From Pseudomonas fluorescens (GTDB taxonomy: Bacteria > Pseudomonadota > Gammaproteobacteria > Pseudomonadales > Pseudomonadaceae), in contig NZ_LACC01000012.1 of assembly GCF_000967965.1 (NCBI RefSeq), positions 124,662 to 188,661 of the forward strand: DNA of 64,000 bases, read 5' to 3'. Position 1 is the first letter of the stretch, and each line of letters starts with the position of its first letter. The position numbers and the translations under genes are program-made. The notes under the pieces are model-generated. The model was given only the letters and a program-made list of their open reading frames with translations, did not search any database and was not told the origin of the DNA. Shown in pieces: positions 40,868 to 51,990 of this stretch.

Positions 40868-41833
40868 TTATCGTGCCGCCTTGCGCGGCACGATTTTCTT
40901 CAGCAGCAATTTTGCCTTGCCGCGCAACCGCGCCAGACCCGAATCCTTCCCCGGCGGGGTCAGACCCTGCTGCCTCACCCAGTCCTTCCAGCGAATTCGT
41001 TCATCGCGAACCAGCCAGCCTTCCTGTCGGGCAAAACTCTCGGCCAGGTACAGTCCGCGCGTGCTGGCCGGGTACAGCTGATCCTTTTTCAAGGTGTACA
41101 GCTCGGCCATGGGGTGGCCGTCCTGCAAGGGCATCAAGTACAGATCGGGGCGCTTGCGGTCGAGACGGGCGACGAGTTGATCGCCTTCCAGTCGTTCATC
41201 GACATGGAACAGGCTCAGGGATTTGGCTTCCTTGGGTACGTCCAGGCGCAAGTCGTAGATCAGTTGCAGCGAGGCCGTTGGCAAATGCACGTAAGCCCGC
41301 GGGCGCTCCATCAGCATCAGGTTGGCGCAGCGTACCGGCCGCGCCGAGCCGGACAGTGGTGACAAGCGAAACGGCAGGGCTTCACGGTAATGCAGGGCGG
41401 CCGAGTAGGGTGCCGGCAACCAGGTGTCGTTGAACCGCCCGCCGAGCCAACCTTCCGGGGTTTCCAGCAGGCATTCTTCGGCTATCTCCTGGATCGCTGT
41501 GTGCAAGGGCAGGTTCAGTTCATGGGCCGGCACGTACCCGGAGATCAGCTTGAGCACCACATCGCCACGGTCCTGCCGGCGTTGGCGCACCAGCACCCAA
41601 TAGTCGCGATTCTGCCAATGCAGGGTCAGGCGCACCGAAACCCCAAGGTTGGCCAGTTCCAGGGCAAACCGTTCGCTGTCGCCGACCGTCACCGGGCGAC
41701 GACGTTGCAGGGTCTGGGAGAAATTCAACGGCCTGCCGACGCTCTGGTAAGCCAGGCCTTCGGGGGTCGCTTCGACAAATAACGGTAGGGTCTTGAAGTT
41801 GCTCGGGTTCTTTCTGATGAGCGTACGCGACAT
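40868..41833 (-). CDS. Conserved protein of unknown function
   Basis: 321 aa, no signal peptide or membrane segment. I do not recognise a family; by position it would be PA4993 in PAO1. It is rich in Arg and Leu, with a basic C-terminus (RGKAKLLLKKIVPRKAAR). The stretch NLPLHTAIQEIAEECLL (around residues 107-123) slightly recalls a Nudix box, but the Gly and first Glu are missing, so I do not assign it. It lies 32 bp after the aldo/keto reductase gene on the same strand and may belong to its operon. Confidence 0.8.
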   Translation of the reverse strand: MSRTLIRKNPSNFKTLPLFVEATPEGLAYQSVGRPLNFSQTLQRRRPVTVGDSERFALELANLGVSVRLTLHWQNRDYWVLVRQRRQDRGDVVLKLISGYVPAHELNLPLHTAIQEIAEECLLETPEGWLGGRFNDTWLPAPYSAALHYREALPFRLSPLSGSARPVRCANLMLMERPRAYVHLPTASLQLIYDLRLDVPKEAKSLSLFHVDERLEGDQLVARLDRKRPDLYLMPLQDGHPMAELYTLKKDQLYPASTRGLYLAESFARQEGWLVRDERIRWKDWVRQQGLTPPGKDSGLARLRGKAKLLLKKIVPRKAAR

Positions 41834-41865
41834 GTCGGCTCCTGCTTAAGGCCGCGTGGGCGGCG

Positions 41866-42678
41866 TCAGTGGCTACGTAGGACCTGGGCAACGGTCGCGA
41901 CATTGTGGGCGAGGTGCAGCGGATTGATGGTCCCGACAATAGCACTGGCAACACCCGGATGTTCAAACAACAACTCGAAACTGGCGCGCACCGGATCCAC
42001 TCCCGGACTCAGGCAGACATGACCGCTGGCGAGGGCTTTCTTGACCAGAATGGCTTTGCCGTGTGCAGCAGCATAGTCAATGACGGCCTTTTCGTTTTGT
42101 TCGTTCAGATTGTAGGTGACCATCGCGCAGTCGCCTTGCTCCAGTGCCTTCAGGCCACCGTCGACGGTTTTGCCGGAAAAGCCGAAACCGCGAATCTTGC
42201 CTTCGGCCTTGAGCGTGGCGAGGGTCTCGTAGACTTCGCAGTCATTGAGGATCGCCAGGTCGTTACCATCGGAGTGCACCAGCACCAGGTCGATGAAGTC
42301 TGTTTCCAGGCGTTGCAGGCTGCGTTCCACCGACATACGTGTGTGTGCGGCGCTGAAATCGTGACGGGACTGACCGTCGGCAAACTCTTCGCCGACCTTG
42401 CTGACAATCACCCAATCCTGACGTTGACCGCGCAGCAACGGGCCCAGGCGTTCTTCGCTGCGACCATAGGCCGGGGCGGTGTCGATCAGGTTGATGCCCA
42501 GGTCGCGGGCGAGTTTGAGCAGCATGCGTGCTTCATCGTCATCGGGAATCTGGAAGCCGTTGGGGTACTTCACCCCTTGGTCGCGGCCCAGTTTCACCGT
42601 GCCCAGGCCCAGGGGGGAAACCAGCAGGCCGGTGCTGCCCAGCGGGCGATGCAAGTCGTGCAGGGTCGGTTGGCTCAT
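41866..42678 (-). CDS. Aldo/keto reductase
   Basis: 270 aa TIM-barrel NADPH-dependent reductase. Visible: GLGTVKLG near the N-terminus, INLIDTAPAYGRSEERLG with the catalytic Asp and Tyr (about residues 60-77), VIVSKVG with the catalytic Lys, and LVLVHSDG where a His is expected. The C-terminus has the cofactor-binding AIVGTINPLHLAHN. The ATG overlaps the stop of the FAD oxidoreductase gene (4 nt), so both are co-translated. Substrate unknown. Confidence 0.9.
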   Translation of the reverse strand: MSQPTLHDLHRPLGSTGLLVSPLGLGTVKLGRDQGVKYPNGFQIPDDDEARMLLKLARDLGINLIDTAPAYGRSEERLGPLLRGQRQDWVIVSKVGEEFADGQSRHDFSAAHTRMSVERSLQRLETDFIDLVLVHSDGNDLAILNDCEVYETLATLKAEGKIRGFGFSGKTVDGGLKALEQGDCAMVTYNLNEQNEKAVIDYAAAHGKAILVKKALASGHVCLSPGVDPVRASFELLFEHPGVASAIVGTINPLHLAHNVATVAQVLRSH

Positions 42679-43850
42679 GGCAGCAGTTGCTCCCAGGCCG
42701 GTACGCCCATCGGCGGCTTCGGCAGTTCAGGCAGTGCTGCCGGGTGGCTTGGCTGGATACCGTCGCGGGTCAGGCTGGCGATCACGCGGTCGGCGAAGTC
42801 CGGAGCCAGGGCGAGTTTGGTCGGCCAGCCCACCAGCAGTCGGCCTTCCTCGGCCACAAAGGCGTTGTCGGGACGGGTCAAACCTGATTGCAGCGGTTCG
42901 GCGCGATCCACGCGCAAGGTGGCCCATTGCACCGTGCTCAGGTCGATCCATGGCAGCAATTGGCCGAGTTCTTTCTGTGCGGTGGCGATCTGCTCGGCGG
43001 GCTCACGGGTCACGCCTTCGGATTCTGCGATATCGCCGCCCAGGTACCAGACCCATTGGCCATCCGCCGCCGGGTGCGTGGTCACAGTGATGCGCGGTTT
43101 GGTGCCACCGCCCAGGCAGTGGGCGTACAGCGGTTTGAGGCTTGGCCCCTTGGCGATGATCATGTGCAACGGGCGGCGCTGCATGGCGGGCTGGCTCAGG
43201 CCCAGCGTTTCAAGCAATGCCGCGGTTCCGGCACCGGCGCTCAGGACGATGCGCTGGGCACGGATCTCGCGCCCGTCCACCTTCAGGCCGACCAGCACGC
43301 CGCCTTCCAGCAACGGCTCGATCTTCTGCCCGGCGAGCAAGCCATCTCCGGCCAGGTCGGCCAGGCGCTGGATCAGGCTCGGCACGTCGACCACCAGTTC
43401 CGCCAAGCGATAGACCTTGCCCTTGAAGCGCTTGTCTTGCAGGGCCGGCGGCAATTGCTCGCCCTTGACCTGATCGACGCGACCGCGCACGGCTTTGCTG
43501 GCAAAGAAACTGGTGAGGTTGCCGGCGAGGGTGCCGGGGGACCAAAGGTAATGGGCTTCGGACAGCAGGCGTACGCCGGACAGGTCCAACTCGCCGTCAC
43601 CGGCCAGGGCTTCACGCCAGCGGCGCGGCATGTCGGCGATGGCTTCCGAGGCGCCGGTCAGGGCGCCGTGCAGCGCGTATTTGGCGCCGCCGTGGATGAT
43701 GCCCTGGGACTTCACACTCTGCCCGCCGCCGAGGCTGGCGCTTTCCACCAGCACGGTCGAAAAACCCTGGCGACGCAGTCGCGCATTCAGCCAGAGGCCG
43801 GCGACACCAGCGCCGACAATCAGCACGTCGGTGGAAATAACGGATGGCAT
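42675..43850 (-). CDS. FAD-dependent oxidoreductase (DAO fold)
   Basis: 391 aa from the ATG at 43850, giving MPSVISTDVLIVGAGVAGLW with the dinucleotide-binding GAGVAG at the N-terminus; a start at 43883 adds an implausible extension. The body is consistent with the D-amino-acid oxidase/glycerol-3-phosphate dehydrogenase fold (SQGIIHGGAKYAL, IVLSAGAGTAALLETLG). Substrate unknown. First gene of a three-gene minus-strand operon with the aldo/keto reductase and the 40868 gene. Confidence 0.88.
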   Translation of the reverse strand: MPSVISTDVLIVGAGVAGLWLNARLRRQGFSTVLVESASLGGGQSVKSQGIIHGGAKYALHGALTGASEAIADMPRRWREALAGDGELDLSGVRLLSEAHYLWSPGTLAGNLTSFFASKAVRGRVDQVKGEQLPPALQDKRFKGKVYRLAELVVDVPSLIQRLADLAGDGLLAGQKIEPLLEGGVLVGLKVDGREIRAQRIVLSAGAGTAALLETLGLSQPAMQRRPLHMIIAKGPSLKPLYAHCLGGGTKPRITVTTHPAADGQWVWYLGGDIAESEGVTREPAEQIATAQKELGQLLPWIDLSTVQWATLRVDRAEPLQSGLTRPDNAFVAEEGRLLVGWPTKLALAPDFADRVIASLTRDGIQPSHPAALPELPKPPMGVPAWEQLLP

Positions 43851-43879
43851 GCAGCGACCTCTGTGTTCAAAGCGAAGCC

Positions 43880-43967
43880 GCAAGTTTCAAGCTTCAAGCT
43901 TCAAGCTGCAAGCAAGAGTGGGAGAATATCCCTCTTGCAGCTTATGGCTTGCAGCTTGTAGCTGCTC
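43880..43967. repeat. CAAGCTT-type tandem and inverted repeat
   Basis: Several copies of TCAAGCT in tandem at about 43887-43907, then TGCAAGCAAGAG. The inverse CTCTTGCAG...GGCTTGCAGCTTG lies at 43932-43957, so the block can fold into a hairpin. It ends at the stop of the SMR gene. Similar AAGCTTGAAGC repeats occur in P. fluorescens genomes as intergenic repeats (memory). Confidence 0.7.
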
Positions 43968-44300
43968 TTAATGCCCCGCAGTTTTGGAGAACAGCTGGAT
44001 GACCACAACACCCAGCACAATCAACGCCATCCCCAGCATCGCCGGCACGTCCAGCTTCTGCCCATAGATAAACAGCGCCGCGACGCTGACCATCACGATC
44101 CCCATACCGGCCCACACGGCGTACGCTACGCCCACCGGAACGCTGCGCACCACCAGGGTCAGCATCCAGAAGGCGATGCCGTAACCGACGATGACCAACA
44201 CCAGTGGCAGCGGGGTGCTGATGCCTTTGACCGCTTTCATCGAAACAGTGGCAATCACTTCGGCGCAGATGGCAATGGCCAGGTAGTAGTAAGCGGTCAT
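43968..44300 (-). CDS. SMR-family small multidrug/quaternary-ammonium exporter
   Basis: 110 aa with four membrane helices. The essential Glu14 in AICAEVIATVSMKA and the WAGMGIVMVSVAALFIYGQKL signature are those of EmrE-type small multidrug resistance proteins, which export cationic compounds or guanidinium in exchange for protons. It forms a dimer in the inner membrane. Divergent from a LysR-type regulator 103 bp away, its likely regulator. Confidence 0.92.
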   Translation of the reverse strand: MTAYYYLAIAICAEVIATVSMKAVKGISTPLPLVLVIVGYGIAFWMLTLVVRSVPVGVAYAVWAGMGIVMVSVAALFIYGQKLDVPAMLGMALIVLGVVVIQLFSKTAGH

Positions 44301-44403
44301 GGGTCAATCCTCGTGTGAAGTGTTGCTCTCTGAGGTCGGCATTCTAGAGATTCGCCAGATGCGGTAAAGTCATTACCTATCTGTTTTGAAGATGGGTTGA
44401 GCC

Positions 44404-45306
44404 ATGAGTATGCAATGGAATCTGGAGCAGCTGCGGTTGTTTGTCAGCGTAGCGGAGCAGCGGTCGTTTTCTGCCGTGGCGCGGGATCAGCGCAAGGCGC
44501 AGTCGGCGGTCAGCAGTTCGATAGCGTTACTGGAGGAAGACCTGGGCGTCAGCCTGTTCGACCGCAGCAGTGGCCGTCAGCCGAAACTCACTGAAGCCGG
44601 CACGGCTTTGCTGGACGAAGCACGGGAGGTGTTGCGCCAGTGCGAACGACTCAACGGCCGGGCGCTGGCGATGATGCGCGGGCAGGAGGCGCGACTGCGT
44701 GTGGCGCAGGATGAAGCGATGCCTTATCAGCCGATCATCGAGAGCTTCGAGGCCCTGGCGGAAAAATTCCCCAGCCTTGAAGTGCAACTGACCAGCGCGG
44801 CCCAAGGCGATGTTGCGCGCAAGCTGGTGGAGCGGCGCGCCGATCTGGGGCTGCTGTTCTTTCACGATCAGATTCCCGAGGCACTTGAGCGACGGGTGCT
44901 GGGCAGTGTGGAAATGGTGACGGTGTGCGGCAAGGATCATCCGTTGGCGCTCAAAGGCGCAGTGGACGGCCAACAACTGGCGCAACATCGGCAGTTGCTG
45001 ATGTCCACGGAGTCGAGCATTTATCCCGGCAGTGATCCTGCCAGCCCGCAAGTCTGGCGCGCCGACAGTTTCTATGTGATGGCCGAATGGCTGGTGCGCG
45101 GCCTCGGCTGGGCCTGGTTGCCACGCCACGTGGTGCAGTACCCGACCTATCAGAACCAGATGGTCGAACTGGTCAGCGAATGGACCCCGCCGGCCCTGGT
45201 GGTGGAGCTGGTATGGCGCCGGGATGAACCGCTCGGCCCGGCCGCGCGCTGGCTCGCCGAACGTTTTGCCGTGCACTTGCAGGCGATTGGCGAAAAAAGC
45301 CGATAA
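44404..45306 (+). CDS. LysR-family transcriptional regulator
   Basis: 300 aa. The N-terminal winged helix-turn-helix (residues ~6-65: LEQLRLFVSVAEQRSFSAVARDQRKAQSAVSSSIALLEEDLGVSLFDR) is typical LysR. The C-terminal ~200 residues form the ligand-binding domain. Divergent from the SMR exporter, so control of that gene is likely. ATG at 44404 with a second ATG 6 bp further. Eleven bp separate it from waaA. Confidence 0.92.
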   Translation: MSMQWNLEQLRLFVSVAEQRSFSAVARDQRKAQSAVSSSIALLEEDLGVSLFDRSSGRQPKLTEAGTALLDEAREVLRQCERLNGRALAMMRGQEARLRVAQDEAMPYQPIIESFEALAEKFPSLEVQLTSAAQGDVARKLVERRADLGLLFFHDQIPEALERRVLGSVEMVTVCGKDHPLALKGAVDGQQLAQHRQLLMSTESSIYPGSDPASPQVWRADSFYVMAEWLVRGLGWAWLPRHVVQYPTYQNQMVELVSEWTPPALVVELVWRRDEPLGPAARWLAERFAVHLQAIGEKSR

Positions 45307-45317
45307 ACTCCGCCGCC

Positions 45318-46595
45318 ATGAATAGAACTCTCTACACCGCGCTGTTTTATCTGGGGCTGCCATTGGTAGCGATTCGGCTTTGGCTGCGCGCGCGCAAGGC
45401 GCCGGCGTACGCCAGGCGCATCGGCGAGCGCTTTTCCTGCGGGATGCCGGCGATGAAACCGGGCGGTATCTGGGTGCACGCCGTGTCGGTGGGCGAAAGC
45501 ATTGCGGCCGCACCGATGATTCGCGCCTTGCTGGCGCGTTATCCGGATCTGCCGATCACCGTGACCTGCATGACCCCGACCGGTTCGGAACGCATCCACG
45601 CACTGTTCGCCAATGAGCCGCGCATCCAGCACTGTTATCTGCCCTATGACTTGCCTTGCGCTGCCCGGCGCTTCCTCGATCGGGTCCAGCCGAAACTGGC
45701 GGTGATCATGGAAACCGAATTGTGGCCCAACCATATCCATCAATGTGCCAAACGCGGGATCCCCGTGGCGCTGGCCAATGCGCGGCTGTCCGAGCGTTCG
45801 GCCAAGGGTTACGGTCGGTTCCCCAAGCTGACCCAGCCAATGCTGGCCGAGATGAGTCTGTTCGCGGTGCAGACCGAGGCCGAGGCGCAACGCTTGCGCA
45901 ACCTGGGCGCGCGGACCGAAACCGTCGAAGTGACCGGTTCGATCAAGTTCGACCTGACCATTGACCCGCAACTGCTGGAGCGCGCCGTTGAATTGCGCGG
46001 GCAATGGCAGGCGCTGGAGCGACCGGTGTGGATCGCGGCCAGTACCCATGACGGCGAAGACGAGGTGGTGCTGGCGGCCCACCGTCAGTTGTTGGCCAGT
46101 CACCCCGATGCCCTGCTGATTCTGGTGCCGCGTCATCCGGAACGCTTCAATTCGGTGTTCGGGTTGTGCCAGCAACAAGGGTTTGCCACGGTCCGGCGTT
46201 CCAGAGGCGATGCGGTCAGCGCGAATACTTCAGTGCTGCTTGGCGACACCATGGGCGAGTTGCTGTTTCTCTACGCCCTGGCTGACAGCGCATTCGTCGG
46301 TGGCAGCCTGGTGCCGAATGGCGGGCATAACCTGCTGGAACCGGCGGCCCTGGCTAAACCTGTGTTGAGCGGTCCGCATCTTTTCAACTTCCTCGAAATC
46401 GCCGCGCAGTTGCGCAGTGCCGGGGCGTTGCAGGAAGTGGAGGATGCCGAAGGGCTGGCGGTGGCGGTGCAGCGGCTGTTCGAACTGCCGCGAGATGCGC
46501 AGCGCATGGCAGAGGCCGGGTTGAAAGTGATGCGCGCCAATCAGGGGGCATTGCAGCGGTTGCTGGATGGGTTGGGGCGGTTGATCAAGCGGTAG
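45318..46595 (+). CDS. waaA: 3-deoxy-D-manno-octulosonic acid (Kdo) transferase
   Basis: 425 aa, GT30. Adds Kdo residues to lipid IVA at the inner membrane. An N-terminal hydrophobic anchor (about residues 5-22), VHAVSVGESIAAAPMIRALLARYP with the catalytic Glu near residue 60, VIMETELWPNHI, and the C-terminal FVGGSLVPNGGHNLLEPAAL are characteristic. Starts 11 bp after the LysR gene. Ends at a compact REPIN shared with convergent tolC. Confidence 0.96.
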   Translation: MNRTLYTALFYLGLPLVAIRLWLRARKAPAYARRIGERFSCGMPAMKPGGIWVHAVSVGESIAAAPMIRALLARYPDLPITVTCMTPTGSERIHALFANEPRIQHCYLPYDLPCAARRFLDRVQPKLAVIMETELWPNHIHQCAKRGIPVALANARLSERSAKGYGRFPKLTQPMLAEMSLFAVQTEAEAQRLRNLGARTETVEVTGSIKFDLTIDPQLLERAVELRGQWQALERPVWIAASTHDGEDEVVLAAHRQLLASHPDALLILVPRHPERFNSVFGLCQQQGFATVRRSRGDAVSANTSVLLGDTMGELLFLYALADSAFVGGSLVPNGGHNLLEPAALAKPVLSGPHLFNFLEIAAQLRSAGALQEVEDAEGLAVAVQRLFELPRDAQRMAEAGLKVMRANQGALQRLLDGLGRLIKR

Positions 46596-46612
46596 ACCGA
46601 GTCGTATTCATT

Positions 46613-46666
46613 CGCGAGCAGGCTCGCTCCCACACTCGAAACACTGTGGGAGTGAGCCTGCTCGCG
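46613..46666. repeat. Compact REPIN between waaA and tolC
   Basis: CGCGAGCAGGCTCGCTCCCA (46613) and TGTGGGAGTGAGCCTGCTCG (46645) form a hairpin with only ~10 bp in between. The two convergent genes could both use it as a 3' boundary. Confidence 0.9.
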
Positions 46667-46678
46667 AAGCTTTTGCTT

Positions 46679-48118
46679 TTACTGATCAGGCCGCGCTTTC
46701 AACTGCTCCTCTGCCGCCTTGGCCAGATCCGGTGGCAGGAAGTCCTTGTCCGGGTTGTAGTTCGGATTGAGCCAGCGTGCCAGGACTTGCAGGTCCCCCG
46801 GATTCAATGTGCCGGCCTGTTGCTTCAAGCGCAGGTTGTCGAGGATGTAGTCGTAGCGGGTGTTGTTGTAGTCGCGCACCGAGGTGTAGAGCTGACGCTG
46901 CGCATCCAGCACGTCGACGATGTTTCGCGTACCCACCTGATAGCCGATTTCAGTCGCTTCCACCGCGCTCTGGTTGGAGATGATCGATTGCTTGCGCGCC
47001 TGTACCTGCTCGACATCGGTGTTCACCGCGCGGTGCAGGTCGCGGGTGTTTTCCACGATCTGTCGGCGCAGGGATTCGCGTTGCTGCTCGGTCTGGTCCA
47101 GTTGTGCATAGGACTGACGCACCTGGGAGTTGATCAGGCCGCCGCTGTAGATCGGGATGTTCAGTTGCAGGCCCAAGGTCGTTTGCTCGACGTTGCCGCC
47201 GTATGCCTGGGGCAGGTTGTTCGGGTTGCTGAAGCCCAGTGCATCGTTGTCACCTTTCTCGTACTTGGCGACCGCATCAACCGTTGGCAAGTGCCCGGAC
47301 CTGCGCTGCTTGAGGGTCTGCTCGGCGGCGCTGACGGCATAGTTGCTGGCCAACAGATTGAGGTTCTGCCTGCCCGCCGTTTCGACCCAGGCCTTGGCGT
47401 CGTTCGGTACTGGCGGCAGGATCGGCAGGTTATGGCTGATGCCCCAGATTGAGTTGTACTGACGGTTGGTCAGGGTGATCAATGCTTCAAAGGCGTCGTC
47501 CACCTGGCGCTGAGCAACGATGCGGTTGGCGCGCGCGGTGTCGTAGCTGGCCTGTGAGTTCAAGACGTCGGTCTTGTCCGAGAGGCCGACATCGAAACGT
47601 TCGTTGGATTGGTCGAGCTGGCGTTTGAACGCCGCTTCTTCGGCCTTGGTCGAGGCCAGGTTGTCCTGGCTGCGCAGCACGTTGAAATAGCTGTCAGCGG
47701 TTTGCAGGATCAGGTTTTGCTCGGTCGCCGAGAGCTGCAGGGCAGCCTGTTCGTTGACTTCCTTGGCGGCCTGGAACTGGAACCAGCGATCGGCGCGGAA
47801 CAGCGGCTGCGCCAAAGTGGCCTGGTAGGAATGAGCATCGCGGTTGGTCGTGCCCGAAGGTTGATCGAGCGAGGTGCGCACCTCGGCAACATTGGCGCCG
47901 CCCGAGAGGTTCGGCAGCAGCCCGGCGCGGGCCTGGGGTACGACTTCTTTCTGCGCGCCGTATTGGGCGATGGCAGCCGCCAGGTCGGCGTTGTTGTTGA
48001 CGGCTTCCTGATACACGCTGACCAGGTCCGTCTTGGCCGATAAGGGCACATCTGCTGCCCAGGCCATTCCGTTGGACGCACAAGACACGGCGAGGGCCAG
48101 TGAGAGTTTGCGCAGCAT
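46679..48118 (-). CDS. tolC: TolC-family outer-membrane efflux channel
   Basis: 479 aa. A signal peptide of ~21 residues (ending MAWA-AD) precedes a TolC fold with two repeated halves, each of long alpha-helices and beta-strands. The N-terminal half has AQYGAQKEVVPQARAGLLPNLSG and the second repeat LPTVDAVAKYEKGDN. Forms the trimeric outer-membrane tunnel for type I secretion and efflux. Position matches PA4974 near thiC. The C-terminal tail is charged and Pro-rich. Divergent from thiC. Confidence 0.93.
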   Translation of the reverse strand: MLRKLSLALAVSCASNGMAWAADVPLSAKTDLVSVYQEAVNNNADLAAAIAQYGAQKEVVPQARAGLLPNLSGGANVAEVRTSLDQPSGTTNRDAHSYQATLAQPLFRADRWFQFQAAKEVNEQAALQLSATEQNLILQTADSYFNVLRSQDNLASTKAEEAAFKRQLDQSNERFDVGLSDKTDVLNSQASYDTARANRIVAQRQVDDAFEALITLTNRQYNSIWGISHNLPILPPVPNDAKAWVETAGRQNLNLLASNYAVSAAEQTLKQRRSGHLPTVDAVAKYEKGDNDALGFSNPNNLPQAYGGNVEQTTLGLQLNIPIYSGGLINSQVRQSYAQLDQTEQQRESLRRQIVENTRDLHRAVNTDVEQVQARKQSIISNQSAVEATEIGYQVGTRNIVDVLDAQRQLYTSVRDYNNTRYDYILDNLRLKQQAGTLNPGDLQVLARWLNPNYNPDKDFLPPDLAKAAEEQLKARPDQ

Positions 48119-48288
48119 AGACGATCCCTAGAATTGATATTACAGAGGTAATTTGAGCGCCAAGGCTAAGGCCCCGCTTTGACAGCGTCAATGCCGGCTC
48201 AGCGTAGCGAGTGTAGTTGTGCATTGGGGCGGCAACAATCCTGATACTGCGTGTAATTACGCCATTCATCACGGTATTTGCAGTGGGG

Positions 48289-48318
48289 TTGGCGTTCTTT
48301 GCCAGTTGTGTCTAGACT
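48289..48318 (+). promoter_or_regulatory. Candidate sigma-70 promoter of thiC
   Basis: TTGGCG (48289-48294), 18-bp spacer, TAGACT (48313-48318). It would start transcription near 48325, immediately before the riboswitch P1 stem at 48327, which supports it. Confidence 0.55.
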
Positions 48319-48326
48319 GGCCGGGT

Positions 48327-50483
<2,157 letters not shown>

Positions 50484-50500
50484 TTCGGCACTGATAACCC

Positions 50501-50647
50501 TGTGGCGAGGGGGCTTGTCGGGCCGCCGCACCGCCCCGTTCGGCCGCGAAGCGGTCGTAAATCCGGCGATGAGTTCTCACAGGCAGAATTCAGTTGTCTG
50601 TTTTGGGGCTGCTTCGCAGCCCAACGGGGGCAAGCCCCCTCGCCACA
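50501..50647. repeat. REPIN between thiC and cytX
   Basis: TGTGGCGAGGGGGCTTGTCG (50501) and the reverse arm GGGGGCAAGCCCCCTCGCCA ending at 50646. Contains the GGGCTGCTTCGCAGCCC inner hairpin at about 50606-50622. The left arm is decayed (GTCGGGCCGCCGCACC). Confidence 0.9.
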
Positions 50648-50697
50648 AGGGCGTGTGTGAACAACACAACAACAAATGTCCCTCTGAGATAACACCC

Positions 50698-51990
50698 TTG
50701 AGCATTCAACCCAGCACTTATTCTCCCGATATCGCAGTGCCGACCGACAAACGTGTCTTCGGCGGCCGCGACCTGTTTTCCCTGTGGTTCTCCCTCGGCA
50801 TCGGCCTGATGGTCCTGCAGACCGGTGCATTGCTCGCGCCGGGCCTGGGCCTGTCCGGATCGTTGCTGGCAATTTTTCTCGGCACCCTGGTCGGCGTTCT
50901 GCTGCTGGCCACCGTCGGGGTGATCGGCAGTGACACCGGCCTGTCGTCGATGGCCGCGCTCAAGCTCAGCTTAGGCGCCAAAGGCGCGAGCCTGCCGGCG
51001 GTGTTGAACCTGCTGCAACTGATCGGCTGGGGTTCGTTCGAAATCATCGTCATGCGCGATGCCGCCAGCCTGTTGGGCGCGAAGGCTTTCAGCGAAGGCA
51101 GCCTGCTGTCCAATCCCGTGCTGTGGACGCTGTTCTTCGGCGCACTGGCGACCTTGCTGGCCGTCAGCGGTCCGCTGACTTTCGTGCGGCAGATCCTGCG
51201 CAAATGGGGCATCTGGCTGCTGCTGGCCGCGTGCACCTGGCTGACCTGGAACCTGTTCGCCAAGGCTGACCTGGCCGCGTTGTGGGCCCAGGCCGGTGAC
51301 GGGTCGATGCCGTTCGCCGTGGGGTTCGACATCGCCATTGCCATGCCGCTCTCGTGGTTGCCGCTGATCGCCGACTACTCGCGCTTCGGCAAACGGGCGA
51401 AAAACGTCTTCGGTGGCACCGCCATCGGTTTCTTCATCGGTAATTTCTGGCTGATGAGCCTGGGCGTGGCCTACACCCTGGCGTTCGCGCCGAGCGGTGA
51501 AGTCAATGCCTTGCTGCTGGCGCTGGCCGGTGCCGGCCTGGGGATTCCGCTGCTGCTGATTCTTCTGGATGAATCGGAAAACGCCTTTGCCGATATTCAC
51601 TCGGCGGCGGTGTCCAGCGGGATTCTGCTGCGCGCCAAAGTCGAGCACCTGGCACTGGCCATCGGCGTTATCTGCACGCTGATTGCCCTGCTGGCGCCAT
51701 TGGCTCAGTACCAGAACTTCCTGTTGCTTATCGGTTCGGTGTTTGCGCCGTTGTTCGGCGTGGTGTTGGTGGATCACTTCATCCTGCGCAAGCGCAGCGC
51801 CCAGGTGGCCTCGGCCGCACTGCGCTGGCCGGCGCTGCTCGCCTGGCTGGGCGGGGTCAGCACCTATCACTTGTTGGCCAACCTGTATCCGGACATCGGT
51901 GCAACCCTGCCGGCACTGGTAGTGGCAGGGTTGCTCCAGCTCGTGCTGGGCCGGGCCTTCAGTTACGGCCGGGAAACAGCTCGGGCTTGA
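50698..51990 (+). CDS. cytX: Putative hydroxymethylpyrimidine permease CytX
   Basis: 430 aa from a TTG at 50698, the first in-frame start after the REPIN; upstream in-frame sequence runs through the repeat and is not coding. About twelve hydrophobic segments of the NCS1 cytosine/purine permease family, with GGRDLFSLWFSLGIGLMVLQTGALLAPGLGLSG near the N-terminus and PLSWLPLIADYSRFGK around residue 220. In Pseudomonas the copy behind thiC is CytX, importing HMP to make thiamine. The N-terminal start and weak ribosome site lower certainty about the exact start. Its 3' end overlaps the next gene by 32 bp on the opposite strand. Confidence 0.85.
   Translation: MSIQPSTYSPDIAVPTDKRVFGGRDLFSLWFSLGIGLMVLQTGALLAPGLGLSGSLLAIFLGTLVGVLLLATVGVIGSDTGLSSMAALKLSLGAKGASLPAVLNLLQLIGWGSFEIIVMRDAASLLGAKAFSEGSLLSNPVLWTLFFGALATLLAVSGPLTFVRQILRKWGIWLLLAACTWLTWNLFAKADLAALWAQAGDGSMPFAVGFDIAIAMPLSWLPLIADYSRFGKRAKNVFGGTAIGFFIGNFWLMSLGVAYTLAFAPSGEVNALLLALAGAGLGIPLLLILLDESENAFADIHSAAVSSGILLRAKVEHLALAIGVICTLIALLAPLAQYQNFLLLIGSVFAPLFGVVLVDHFILRKRSAQVASAALRWPALLAWLGGVSTYHLLANLYPDIGATLPALVVAGLLQLVLGRAFSYGRETARA

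Noticed and set aside
40868..41833. Nudix box in the unknown protein
   Set aside because: Only the EI-x-EE part matches; the Gly and first Glu are absent.
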